NCBI RefSeq assembly: GCF_049532905.1
Contig: NZ_CP064032.1
Span: 5,394,001 to 5,458,000, forward strand
DNA length: 64,000 nucleotides
DNA from: Dyella_B nitratireducens
GTDB taxonomy: Bacteria > Pseudomonadota > Gammaproteobacteria > Xanthomonadales > Rhodanobacteraceae
Direction: 5' to 3'
Position numbers and translations under genes: made by a program. Positions 17,226 through 25,142 of this stretch are shown piece by piece; positions within the stretch are counted from its first letter, which is position 1; the number at the start of each line of letters is the position of its first letter. Below the pieces are notes generated by a model that was not told the origin of the DNA, made no database searches, and saw only the letters and a list, made by a program, of their open reading frames with translations.

Positions 17226-17698
17226 TCATGTCAGCGGTATGTGTAGCCACCGCCGCAAGAGCGCGGCGTGCGATGTGAAGAAGATGCATGGTGGACGTTG
17301 CGACGGACTGAGTGAGCACTCATCGCATGTATGCGATGGCAGGTCGCGATGGAGTGCTTCGAGGGTGTTGGGGATGTTCCGGATCGTTTCCGGCACCGAC
17401 TCGGGCGCCTCCCAGTCTAAATTCGTTCATGCTCCCGGATCGCCCTTTCGGGCAGTCGGAACGGCGCGTTGCATCGCATGGCTGCACAGCTTGCATGGGC
17501 ACCATGCGTGTATCAGCGCCAATGAGAAAAATCACATTTTTAGCTTGTTTTTGGCCCTTTTCTAAAAACGCGCGAAGCGAATTCCTTGAATGTTTGGACG
17601 GCTGATTACATTGCATTAGGTCATCGAAATACCATCCTCCCGACCGCGTGGTCGACAGGTCGCGGAGGCGAAGGGATTGATTTCATGGCAAAAATCAA

Positions 17699-17727
17699 TT
17701 GACAGTTGAAATGTTCAGGAATAGCTT
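17699..17727 (+). promoter_or_regulatory. Sigma70-type promoter of the MetJ-H1 gene
   Basis: A perfect TTGACA (17699-17704) is followed after 17 bases by TAGCTT (17722-17727), which fits the TAnnnT core of a -10 box. The ATG lies 28 bases further on, with GGGGA as the ribosome site. No tandem AGACGTCT met boxes were seen around it. Confidence 0.6.
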
Positions 17728-17754
17728 TCGCACCATAAACGGGGAACGTTTCCA

Positions 17755-18288
17755 ATGGTGGCATCGAAATTCATTAAGCCCTACGTAGATCACGGTGAAA
17801 AAGCCGGCGCGGTGAGAAAGATCACTGTTTCGATTCCAATGCACGTATTGCGACTGTTGTCGGATCTCCGTACTTACCGACAGGTCAACAATTTGAGGCA
17901 CGCCACGAACAGCGATTTGCTGGTCGAGGCGTTCCTCCACGCTTTTACTGGGCAACCACTGCCAACTGATGAGGAGCTAAGACGTACTATGGCCACTGCC
18001 AAGAAAACTGCACGTAAGTCGGCGAAGAAAGCCGCCAAGAAAACCACTCGTAAAGCTGCAGCCAAGCGGCCGGTCGCCAAGAAGGCCACCGCCAAGAAGC
18101 GCACCGCGCGCAAGACCGCCAAGAAGGCGGGTGCCAAGCGCGTAGGCGCGAAGAAGGCAACTGCCAAGCGCGTTGCCAAGAAAGCTGCCAAGAAGGCAAC
18201 CCGTAAGCGCACTGCCAAGAAGGCAGCCGCTGCCAAAGTCATGAAGGCCACGAAGGCCGCCAAGGCCCCCAAGGCCAGCAAGAAGTAA
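17755..18288 (+). CDS. MetJ-like ribbon-helix-helix domain fused to histone-H1-like tail
   Basis: The 177-residue protein has two parts in one uninterrupted frame. Residues 1-78 closely match the E. coli Met repressor: the DNA-binding strand RKITVSIP (K22 and T24 match K23 and T25 of MetJ), then RQVNNLRHATNSDLL and EAFLHAFTGQPLP. The MetJ C-terminal helix is absent. From M79 onward (about 99 residues) the sequence is almost only Ala, Lys, Arg and Thr in AKK/ARK repeats, like bacterial H1/Hc1 or AlgP-type proteins. Tyr41 replaces the Arg at MetJ position 42. AGGAG lies 12 bases before the ATG of M79, so a separate H1-like product by internal initiation is possible. Methionine-gene control, nucleoid binding or both are inferred roles. 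Confidence 0.85.
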   Translation: MVASKFIKPYVDHGEKAGAVRKITVSIPMHVLRLLSDLRTYRQVNNLRHATNSDLLVEAFLHAFTGQPLPTDEELRRTMATAKKTARKSAKKAAKKTTRKAAAKRPVAKKATAKKRTARKTAKKAGAKRVGAKKATAKRVAKKAAKKATRKRTAKKAAAAKVMKATKAAKAPKASKK

Positions 18289-18670
18289 GCACAACAACTA
18301 GACGTTGCACTCGATTTGTCTCCCTGCGGTGCCCAGCGCAGGGAGGTAGTTCGAAAGCGTTTCGTCCCGGCCTCGTGCCGGGACGCTTCATTTTGGGGTC
18401 CCGCATTTTCGACAATGAGATGAGCGTGTTCTCGACCCAGCACGTTCTCGACCCTTCGAAAATGACATGGACAGGGCTTGCGGGTTGTCCCGGCAATCCC
18501 CCGCTGTCCATACAGCCCGCCTCGCGGGTGTTCGTGACATGCCCCACATTTGCTGTGTCGACCCAATCGCGATACCTTTGGTCCATCCGCGCCGCGGCGA
18601 CTTGGGGAGCCGCTCCTGGATAACAGGGGGGAAGCGCGGGTATCTAATGCCACTGCAGTAGTGAAAGATC
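18289..18670. other. Structured gene-free stretch after the MetJ-H1 gene
   Basis: After two terminator-like hairpins this region keeps showing dyads. CATTTTCGA (18404-18412) pairs with TCGAAAATG (18456-18464). A GTTCTCGACCC direct repeat lies at 18428 and 18444, and ATGGACAG (18466-18473) pairs with CTGTCCAT (18504-18511). No open frame with plausible content was seen. A structured transcript or repeat remnant is possible; the right end should contain the promoter of the TonB-family gene. Confidence 0.4.
18320..18385 (+). terminator. Tandem hairpins terminating the MetJ-H1 transcript
   Basis: The first stem pairs CTCCCTGCG (18320-18328) with CGCAGGGAG (18337-18345). The second pairs CGTCCCGGC (18363-18371) with GCCGGGACG (18377-18385) and is followed by CTTCATTTT. 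The second has the form of an intrinsic terminator. Confidence 0.7.
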
Positions 18671-19735
18671 ATGGATACCCGAAACAGTCGTCATGCGCGC
18701 TCGCTTGCGCGCGGGGCTATCAAGCCCGTCATCATCGCGATACTTGCCGTCGTTGCAGGTCTCGCTGTCGTGTCCTGGTTCCTCATCATCAAGCCTCATG
18801 AAGACTTGTTGACCGCGGACTCAGGCGGGCACCCATCCACACCGGTCAACCTTGGCCAGCAACAGGCCGCGGCGCCGCCGGTGAACGTGGATGCATTGAG
18901 CATCAACGATCTCTTGTCGGAAGCGCGCAAGGCGATGAACCAGCAGCGCGTCATCGCGCCGGCTGGCAACAACGCTTTCGAGTTCTACCTCAAGGTGTTG
19001 CAGAAGCAGCCCGGCAACCAGGTGGCGGCGGATGCCCTGCGCGAAACGTTCCCGTTTGCCGCCAGCAACGTCGAGCAGGTCATCAACCAGCGCGAGTTCG
19101 ACGAAGCCGAGCGCGAGATCAACCTGCTGGCCAAGGTCGACCCCACCAACTACACGCTGACCATTCTGCGTTCCAAGCTGGATGCCCAGCGCAAGACGCT
19201 CGACCAGGAACAGCAGAAACAGCTCGACCAGCAGCACCAGGCCGAGTTGGCGGCACAGAAGGCGGCAGTCGACAAAGCTACGGCGGACAAGGCGCTCGCT
19301 GATAAGGCGGCGGCCGACAAGGCGGCGCAACAGCAGGCGGCGCTGGCGGCCCAGCAGCAGAAGGTCAAGCAAGAACAGGCCACGCAGACGCAGACGAGCG
19401 CGGCCACACCAAACAGCCAGGTGGCCAGCGCGAATGCGTCGGCTGGCGGCGGCGAGACGCGCGACGCTATCCCGATCTCCTCCATCCGTCCGCGCTATCC
19501 TGCCACGGCGCTGCGCAACAACCAGGAAGGTTGGGTGGATGTGCAATACACGGTCAACACAGACGGCAGCGTCAGCAACATCACGGTAGTCAGCGCTGAG
19601 CCGCGGCACGTGTTCGACAACGCCGCCATCGATGCATTGCGTCGTGCCAAGTTCTCGCCGGCGATGCGCGACGGAGCGGCGATCGCCTCGCAGCAGCAGA
19701 AGCGCATCGAGTTCAAGCTCAGCGCTTCGCAGTGA
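18671..19735 (+). CDS. TonB-family energy transducer-like protein
   Basis: The 354-residue protein has a short cytoplasmic N-terminus and one membrane anchor (residues about 17-38, PVIIAILAVVAGLAVVSWF). A periplasmic tetratricopeptide-like helical region follows (about 75-170), then a Gln/Ala/Lys-rich coiled segment (about 175-235). The C-terminal TonB domain (about 265-354) contains RPRYPATALRNNQEGWVDVQY and AIDALRRAKFSPA. It should couple ExbBD energy to outer-membrane receptors or act as a related envelope linker. No exbB/exbD genes are adjacent. The usual Pro-rich spacer is replaced by the Gln/Ala-rich coil, so a specialised role is possible. Confidence 0.85.
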   Translation: MDTRNSRHARSLARGAIKPVIIAILAVVAGLAVVSWFLIIKPHEDLLTADSGGHPSTPVNLGQQQAAAPPVNVDALSINDLLSEARKAMNQQRVIAPAGNNAFEFYLKVLQKQPGNQVAADALRETFPFAASNVEQVINQREFDEAEREINLLAKVDPTNYTLTILRSKLDAQRKTLDQEQQKQLDQQHQAELAAQKAAVDKATADKALADKAAADKAAQQQAALAAQQQKVKQEQATQTQTSAATPNSQVASANASAGGGETRDAIPISSIRPRYPATALRNNQEGWVDVQYTVNTDGSVSNITVVSAEPRHVFDNAAIDALRRAKFSPAMRDGAAIASQQQKRIEFKLSASQ

Positions 19736-19751
19736 TGTTTCAGGTTTTCTA

Positions 19752-19814
19752 GCCAGGAACCTTTACCTGGTTAGAAACTTCCTGGCCGTCATTCCCGCGA
19801 CAGCGGGATGACGG
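19752..19814. repeat. REP-like hairpins between convergent genes
   Basis: CCGTCATTCCCGC (19786-19798) pairs with GCGGGATGACGG (19803-19814), the widespread GTCATTCCCGC type of palindromic repeat. Just upstream GCCAGGAA (19753-19760) pairs with TTCCTGGC (19779-19786). The unit lies between converging genes and may also serve as a terminator. Confidence 0.65.
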
Positions 19815-19887
19815 CTCGGTGAGTGATTGCAGACTCCAAGGTACGAGTCTGTCGCGTCGCTTCTCAATGGGGAAAGGGGGGAACCCT

Positions 19888-21204
19888 TTACCCGCGACGG
19901 CGAGATTTATGCCGCGTTTTTGCCGGTGCCGACCGATTCGCCGGGGGATCGCTTTCCACCCCGGCCCAATCCACGTGTGGCAAGCCGAGCATCGCGTCGA
20001 ACACCATCGGCATCAGGTCGGTGCCCACCGAGCCTGGCGAGTTCCACATCGACACCATGCCGACGTGGTATTTCGGGAAGAACGCGATCATCGTGCGATA
20101 GCCTTCGACCGCGCCCGCGTGAAAGATCATCGTTTCACCCGCGTAGGTAAACACGCGCCAGCCCAGGCCATAGCTTGCCGAAGTCACGCGAGCGCGGCGC
20201 CATGGCGTGTCGCGCATTTCGGTAGGTGTCGGCACGCCGGGTGCGTGCAACGCATCCAGCAGCGGCTGCGGCAATACGTCAGGACGTCCGCCCATCTGCG
20301 CGATCAGCCATAGCTCCATGTCGCGCAGGCTGGCATTGACACCGGCGGCCGGGGCCACGCGGTAATAGGCTTCCTTCGGCTCGAACGACTCCCATGCATG
20401 CGCGCCATGCGGGCGGTGCGGATGCGCCCAGCTCTTGCTGCTTTCCAGCTCGTCGCGACCGTAGCTTGCCGTGGTCATGCCCAGCGGAAAGAAGAGGCGC
20501 TTGTCGACCTGGTGATAGAAGAAGTCGCCCGTTTCGGCATAGATCAGATCGCCGATCAGGCTAAAGGCAACGTTCTGGTAGCCGTAGCATTCACCCACGT
20601 TGCAGGTCAGCGTCACCTCGTCGAGCTTGCGCACCAGTTCCTCATAGGGAACGTTGTCTTCCAGCATCTGATCGTAGGTGTTGTGCGGCAGCCCCAGGCG
20701 TTGCCCGAGAATATCCCGCACCGTGGCGGCACCGGAGGCCTGCGCATCCTTCAACTGAAAGAACGGTAGTGCTTCAGCGAGCTTGGTATCCCAGCCGAAA
20801 CGGCCATCGTCGATGAGTAGGCCGGTGATTGCCGTCGCGAATGCCTTGGACAGCGATGCAAGGCGGAATACGGTGGTGGGTGTGACCGGTTCCTGCGTGG
20901 CGACGTCTGCGTAACCGATCGTACGTTCAAAGGCCACCTTGTTGTCCACCACCACCGCGGTAGCAAGGCCGGCTACTTCATTGCGTTGCGCCACCACGTC
21001 CAACCAATGCGAATACGCATCCAGGGCTGCCTTGATACGTTCAGGCGGAAGCGTGACGCTCAGACCGGTAGCATCTTGGCGCGGCGGACGAATATCAGGC
21101 GTGGACGTCGTGTTCGTCGACGCTCGCGTAGCGGAAGCGGGGAGCCAGGTGGCGGCGATGCCGAGCAAACCGGCGATCAGCAGGGGAAGCTTACGAAACT
21201 GCAT
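19888..21204 (-). CDS. Exported serine hydrolase, beta-lactamase/class C fold
   Basis: The 438-residue product starts with a signal peptide (MQFRKLPLLIAGLLGIAATWLP...ASA). It carries the three serine beta-lactamase-related motifs: SLSK (in RLASLSKAFATA), YQN (in CYGYQNVAFSL) and HAG in place of KTG (in FHAGAVEGYRTM). This pattern is that of Pfam Beta-lactamase (PF00144) esterases, D-aminopeptidases and AmpC-like hydrolases. The ATG at 21204 was chosen because the signal peptide begins there. Substrate is unknown, and true antibiotic hydrolysis should not be assumed. It is divergent from the MFS-type transporter gene, which may point to a shared peptide or cell-wall fragment pathway. Confidence 0.88.
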   Translation of the reverse strand: MQFRKLPLLIAGLLGIAATWLPASATRASTNTTSTPDIRPPRQDATGLSVTLPPERIKAALDAYSHWLDVVAQRNEVAGLATAVVVDNKVAFERTIGYADVATQEPVTPTTVFRLASLSKAFATAITGLLIDDGRFGWDTKLAEALPFFQLKDAQASGAATVRDILGQRLGLPHNTYDQMLEDNVPYEELVRKLDEVTLTCNVGECYGYQNVAFSLIGDLIYAETGDFFYHQVDKRLFFPLGMTTASYGRDELESSKSWAHPHRPHGAHAWESFEPKEAYYRVAPAAGVNASLRDMELWLIAQMGGRPDVLPQPLLDALHAPGVPTPTEMRDTPWRRARVTSASYGLGWRVFTYAGETMIFHAGAVEGYRTMIAFFPKYHVGMVSMWNSPGSVGTDLMPMVFDAMLGLPHVDWAGVESDPPANRSAPAKTRHKSRRRG

Positions 21205-21446
21205 GCTACTCGCTTCTTGCGGGCGTGCTGCCACGCCTCGGGTCATGGGCTGGTGGAATCGTCCATGGATGAGTGCCGAATTGTCCTGTACTTCGGACAG
21301 GGTCACAACGGCATGCTGCGGCAACCCTCCTTATCTGTTGCACTGCATCGGGATCGCATGGACCTGCGAAGCCAGATGAATGGTCCGCCCATCGGTCGTC
21401 ACGACAGCATGCTAGTCTTGCCCCGCCTCCCGCTGGAAGCCGACCG

Positions 21447-22757
21447 GTGCGTTTGCCGTTCCCTGATTCCTCACGCCGAGATGCCACGCCGATGGTGTCG
21501 GCACTCGCGTTCTTCTTCCTGTTGACCTCGTACTACATCATCCGCCCGGTACGTGATCAGCTTGGCGGCGCCGTGGGTTCTACGCAGTTGCCGCTGTTCT
21601 ATCTGGCCACGTTCGTGGCCATGCTGCTGCTAACGCCGGTGTTCGGCATATGGGTGGTGCGCTTTCCTCGGCGGCGCCTATTGGGCTGGAGCTATAGCTT
21701 CTTCATCATCTGCCTGCTGGGTTTCATTCCGGCGTTCCTCGCGCAGGACCGCATCGGCGCGCGTGCCTTGGGTGTGGTGTTCTTCATTTGGGTCAGCGTC
21801 TTCAACCTGTTCGTGGTCTCGTTGTTCTGGAGTTTCATGGCGGACGTTTTCGACAGCCGGCGCGCGCGTGAAGTGTTCTCGCTGATCGCACTGGGTGGCA
21901 TGGCTGGCGCGATATTCGGTCCATCGATAACCAGCGTGTTGGTTGGCCTGATCGGTGTCGCCCCCTTGTTGCTGGTGTCCGCAGCGATGCTTGGGATGTC
22001 GCTGGTATTGCTGTTGCGCATTTCCGTGCAGCGGGCGGAAGGCGGCAGCGCCGAGCAACCGGTTGGGGGTTCGCTCTGGGCAGGCATACGGGAGCTTTGG
22101 TCGCGTCCGTTCCTGCGCTGGATGGCTATTCTGATGTTGCTCGGCGACGGCGTCGGCACGCTGGCTTATGCACTGGTGGCTGATTACACCAAGGTGCATC
22201 TGACGTCCGCTGCGGAGCGCACGGCGTTTTACGCGCACATCGATCTGGCGGTGAATTTGCTCGGGGCGTTGCTACAGCTCACGCTGTCGCCCTGGTTGCT
22301 GATGCGCCGTGGCGCCATTTGGGCGCTGGTACTGCCGCAGCTGGTGAATCTCGGTCTGCTGATCATGGTGATGGTTGGCGGCCACGCGCAGCTGAGCGTG
22401 CTGGGTTACAGCGTGCCGCTGTTGGCGCTGATGATGGTCGGCACGCGCGGCTTCATGTACGGCATGACCAAACCTGCCAGCGATGCGCTCTACACGCGCG
22501 TGCCGCGCGAGACGCGCTACAAGGGTAAGAATTTCGTGGAAACGGCAGTATGGCGATTCGGTGACGTGGTGATCACCAGCAGTATCAGCGGCTTGGTGAA
22601 GCTTGGCATCGGCGTGGGCAGCATTGCGCTGATCGGCGTAGGGGCTTCGTCGTTGGCGGCATGGATCGCGCGCAAAGCCGCGACTTCACCGGATCTGGCG
22701 CCGGAGACCAAGGCAGGGAAGGGGCAACAGCGAACGGGGAACGAAAGCCTTGCGTGA
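21447..22757 (+). CDS. MFS-type / AAA-carrier-like membrane transporter
   Basis: The product (436 residues from GTG 21447) has about twelve hydrophobic segments. An early FFFLLTSYYIIRPVRDQLGG is typical of a bacterial MFS subgroup related to ATP/ADP-carrier-like proteins. VFDSRRAREVFSLIALGGMAG in the middle and TKPASDALYTRVPRETRYKGKNF near the end support the same family. Transport substrate is unknown. GGAAG eight bases before the GTG supports this start; the ATG at 21492 is another option. The divergent neighbour is the exported serine hydrolase. Confidence 0.8.
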   Translation: MRLPFPDSSRRDATPMVSALAFFFLLTSYYIIRPVRDQLGGAVGSTQLPLFYLATFVAMLLLTPVFGIWVVRFPRRRLLGWSYSFFIICLLGFIPAFLAQDRIGARALGVVFFIWVSVFNLFVVSLFWSFMADVFDSRRAREVFSLIALGGMAGAIFGPSITSVLVGLIGVAPLLLVSAAMLGMSLVLLLRISVQRAEGGSAEQPVGGSLWAGIRELWSRPFLRWMAILMLLGDGVGTLAYALVADYTKVHLTSAAERTAFYAHIDLAVNLLGALLQLTLSPWLLMRRGAIWALVLPQLVNLGLLIMVMVGGHAQLSVLGYSVPLLALMMVGTRGFMYGMTKPASDALYTRVPRETRYKGKNFVETAVWRFGDVVITSSISGLVKLGIGVGSIALIGVGASSLAAWIARKAATSPDLAPETKAGKGQQRTGNESLA

Positions 22758-22781
22758 CGCTTCACGTCCCCCGTCACCGCT

Positions 22782-23210
22782 TCAGCTTGTAATGTACCGC
22801 TGCAACTGCTCGATCTGTTCCGCTTGCGCACTGATTACTTCCTTGACCAGGTCGCCGATCGAGATCACGCCCATCACGCGATGGCCTTGTACCACCGGCA
22901 GATGACGTATGCGGTTGTCGGTGCACATGCGCATGCAATCGAACACATCGGTGTCCGGTGTCACGGTGAGTACCGAGTTGCTCATGATTTCCGACACCGG
23001 TGTTTGTGCCGATGACCTGCCCTGCAAAATGACTTTGCGCGCGTAATCGCGTTCGGAAATGATGCCTACCAGTTGCTCGCCGCGCATGACCAGCAATGCG
23101 CCAACGCCCCGTTCCGCCATGTGCTTGATCGCTTCCAGCACCGGCGCTTCCGGTGCGATCGCATAGATGTCGTTGCCTTTCCTGTCCAGCAAATGCTTGA
23201 CCTGACGCAT
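22782..23210 (-). CDS. Two-CBS-domain protein
   Basis: The 142-residue soluble protein consists of two CBS repeats. The first spans about residues 5-60, with APVLEAIKHMAERGVGALLV and GIISERDYARKV. The second spans about 75-130, with DTDVFDCMRMCTDNRIRHLP and GVISIGDLVKEV. Such pairs bind adenosine nucleotides (AMP, ATP or S-adenosylmethionine) and act as small regulatory modules. Stand-alone members of this type are common next to unrelated genes, and nothing here identifies its partner. It is read toward the end of the transporter gene (convergent). Confidence 0.93.
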   Translation of the reverse strand: MRQVKHLLDRKGNDIYAIAPEAPVLEAIKHMAERGVGALLVMRGEQLVGIISERDYARKVILQGRSSAQTPVSEIMSNSVLTVTPDTDVFDCMRMCTDNRIRHLPVVQGHRVMGVISIGDLVKEVISAQAEQIEQLQRYITS

Positions 23211-23252
23211 CAGACCTCCCCGGCGGCCGCAGCATGGCCGCGTGGGGACAGT

Positions 23253-24221
23253 TTAGCGCCGTGGCGTTGCTTCGGTGTGAATCGGCGTGCGTGCAGTGGG
23301 GAGATGTTCTTCCTCGATGAAGTACAACGGCCGTTGCTTGGTTTCGTTGTAATTGCGGCCCAGGTATTCGCCGATTACACCCAGTGCCAGTAGCTGGATG
23401 CCACCGAGAAACAGGATCACCACCATCAGGCTCGGATAACCGGGCACCGGATCACCCCGCCACAACGCCTTCAGCAGAACCTTCAGTCCGAACAGGAACG
23501 CCAGCACGGATGCAGCTGAGCCCGTCCAGGTGGCGAGCTTCAGCGGCGCGCTGGAGAACGAGGTGATGCCCTCGATGGCGAACTGGGTAAGGCGCCAGTA
23601 ATTCCACTTGGTTTTACCGGCCAGGCGCGGGTCGCGCATGTACTTCACCGCGGTTTGGCGATAGCCAATCCAGGCGAACAGCCCTTTCATGAAGCGCTGC
23701 CGTTCGCGCAGTTGCGACAAGGCATTCAGCGCGCGGCGCGAAAGCAGTCGGAAATCGCCGGTATCGCGCGGCACGGCGACTTCCGAGAGCGCCTCCATCG
23801 TGCGATAGAACGCGGCGGCGGTGAATCGTTTCAAACCGGTTTCACCGGCACGCCCGGAGCGGGTGGCGTACACCACGTCGTAGCCGGCCTGCCATTGCTC
23901 GACCAGTTGCGGGATGACCTCGGGCGGATCCTGCAAATCCGCGTCGATCACCACCGCGGCATCCGCGTCGACATGATCCAGCCCGGCGGTCAGCGCCGCC
24001 TCCTTGCCGAAGTTGCGTGACAGCTTCAGCGTGCCCACACGCGGATCGGCGACAGCAAGCGATTGCATGATCGCCCAGGTATCGTCGCGGCTGCCGTCGT
24101 CGACGTACAGCACGTCACACGTCAGCGGAAGCTGGTCCAGCACGCTGGAAAGGCGCTCATGAAAGGTGGTGAGCACGGCCGATTCGTTATAGGCGGGAAC
24201 GACAACCGTGAGTCGCGGCAT
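23253..24221 (-). CDS. Polyprenyl-phosphate glycosyltransferase, ArnC/DPM1-like (GT2)
   Basis: The 322-residue protein begins MPRLTVVVPAYNESAVLTTF and has the GT-A signatures DVLYVDDGSRDDTW, AAVVIDADLQDPPEVI and RDTGDFRLLSRRAL. Two C-terminal membrane segments follow (about 232-255 and 265-290). It is of the GtrB/ArnC/DPM1 type, which links a sugar to undecaprenyl phosphate. The start at 24221 matches the family N-terminus; upstream codons in this frame are shadow sequence over mtgA. It lies 58 bases after mtgA in the same direction. Which sugar and pathway are served is unknown. Confidence 0.9.
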   Translation of the reverse strand: MPRLTVVVPAYNESAVLTTFHERLSSVLDQLPLTCDVLYVDDGSRDDTWAIMQSLAVADPRVGTLKLSRNFGKEAALTAGLDHVDADAAVVIDADLQDPPEVIPQLVEQWQAGYDVVYATRSGRAGETGLKRFTAAAFYRTMEALSEVAVPRDTGDFRLLSRRALNALSQLRERQRFMKGLFAWIGYRQTAVKYMRDPRLAGKTKWNYWRLTQFAIEGITSFSSAPLKLATWTGSAASVLAFLFGLKVLLKALWRGDPVPGYPSLMVVILFLGGIQLLALGVIGEYLGRNYNETKQRPLYFIEEEHLPTARTPIHTEATPRR

Positions 24222-24279
24222 GCCAGATATCCATAGCTTCAGGCGGGTAGAGAGGTGAAGTGTAAACGGTGCCCAGGCT

Positions 24280-25026
24280 CTAACGTCGTCGCGCCGGGCG
24301 CACATCGCGTGGTGGCTGCCGGCTTTCCAGATAGGCAGGGCCGCCCAGCTGATTGATCTGCTGCTCGATCCAGCGCGCGCGTTCCAAGACGTAGCCGCTT
24401 GGACGGTCGACGTGGAAGCGATCCGGATTGGGCAGCACTGCCGCCAGCCGCGCTGCCTGTGCGGGGCCAAGCTGTGCGGGCGAGGTGTGGAAAAACGCTT
24501 CGCTGGCCGCGCCCACGCCATAGATGCCATCGCCGAACTGCGCGATGTTCATATACACCTCCAGGATGCGCTGCTTCGGCCAGGTCAGTTCCAGCAGCAC
24601 GGTGAAGTATGCTTCCAGCCCCTTGCGTACAAAGCTGCGTCCGTTCCACAGGAACAGATTCTTGGCCGTCTGCTGGCTGATCGTGCTGGCGCCGCGCAAG
24701 CGCTTGCCGTCATCCGCCGAATCGATCGCGTTCTCGATGGAATCAAAGTCGAAACCATGATGGAACGGGAATTTCTGGTCTTCACCGGCCACCATCGCGA
24801 CCGGTGCCCATGGCGAAATGCGCGACCATGGCACCCAGTGCTGCCGCAACTGGAAGTCCTTTTCGCCATGGACCAGGGCGTCCAGCCGGCGCTCCATCAT
24901 CACCGCCGAGGTCCATGGCGGCACAAAGCGCAAAACCAGCACGACAAACCAGCTCAGGGCCACCCATGACAGGACCACGATACCGGCGTAACGCAACAGG
25001 CGGCGAAAAAGCGGAAGATGCGGCAT
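24280..25026 (-). CDS. mtgA: Monofunctional peptidoglycan transglycosylase
   Basis: The 248-residue product has one N-terminal membrane anchor (about residues 13-35) followed by a GT51 domain. The catalytic Glu is E82 in VAGEDQKFPFHHGFD, followed by GASTISQQTAKNLFLW, KRILEVYMN-type sequence and VYGVGAASEAFF-like sequence. No transpeptidase domain is present, so this is MtgA rather than a class A PBP. It polymerises lipid II into glycan strands in the periplasm. It is divergent from hslO. Confidence 0.95.
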   Translation of the reverse strand: MPHLPLFRRLLRYAGIVVLSWVALSWFVVLVLRFVPPWTSAVMMERRLDALVHGEKDFQLRQHWVPWSRISPWAPVAMVAGEDQKFPFHHGFDFDSIENAIDSADDGKRLRGASTISQQTAKNLFLWNGRSFVRKGLEAYFTVLLELTWPKQRILEVYMNIAQFGDGIYGVGAASEAFFHTSPAQLGPAQAARLAAVLPNPDRFHVDRPSGYVLERARWIEQQINQLGGPAYLESRQPPRDVRPARRR

Positions 25027-25142
25027 GGTTTCAATCGGCTGGAAAAAGCCGGTGAAGTATAAAAGGTGTTACGGGCAGGCCATTGTTCATTCTGGCGCCA
25101 GTCCCTATATCCGCTCTTTGTGTTTTTATGAGGTAGTCCTAC

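Larger units (their letters stand above)
17180..17754. other. 575-base gene-free stretch between gcvH and the MetJ-H1 gene
   Basis: No believable gene was found. It contains the gcvH terminator hairpin at its start, a small perfect dyad (CATCGCAT/ATGCGATG, 17321-17338) and an AT-rich section from about 17520. It ends with the promoter of the next gene near 17700. The length is unusual for this tightly packed window, and a small RNA could be hidden here, but no known RNA motif was recognised. Confidence 0.4.

Noticed and set aside
17197..17616. Small open frames in the gap after gcvH
   Set aside because: They have no ribosome site, start inside the terminator palindrome or overlap each other, and have compositions unlike real proteins here.
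17989..18288. Separate H1-like gene instead of a fusion
   Set aside because: The frame from 17755 is continuous and the MetJ part is strongly conserved. Internal start remains possible but does not justify a second entry.
19888..21204. Calling the serine hydrolase an AmpC beta-lactamase
   Set aside because: The third motif is HAG rather than KTG, and the family includes many esterases and peptidases; no resistance context is present.
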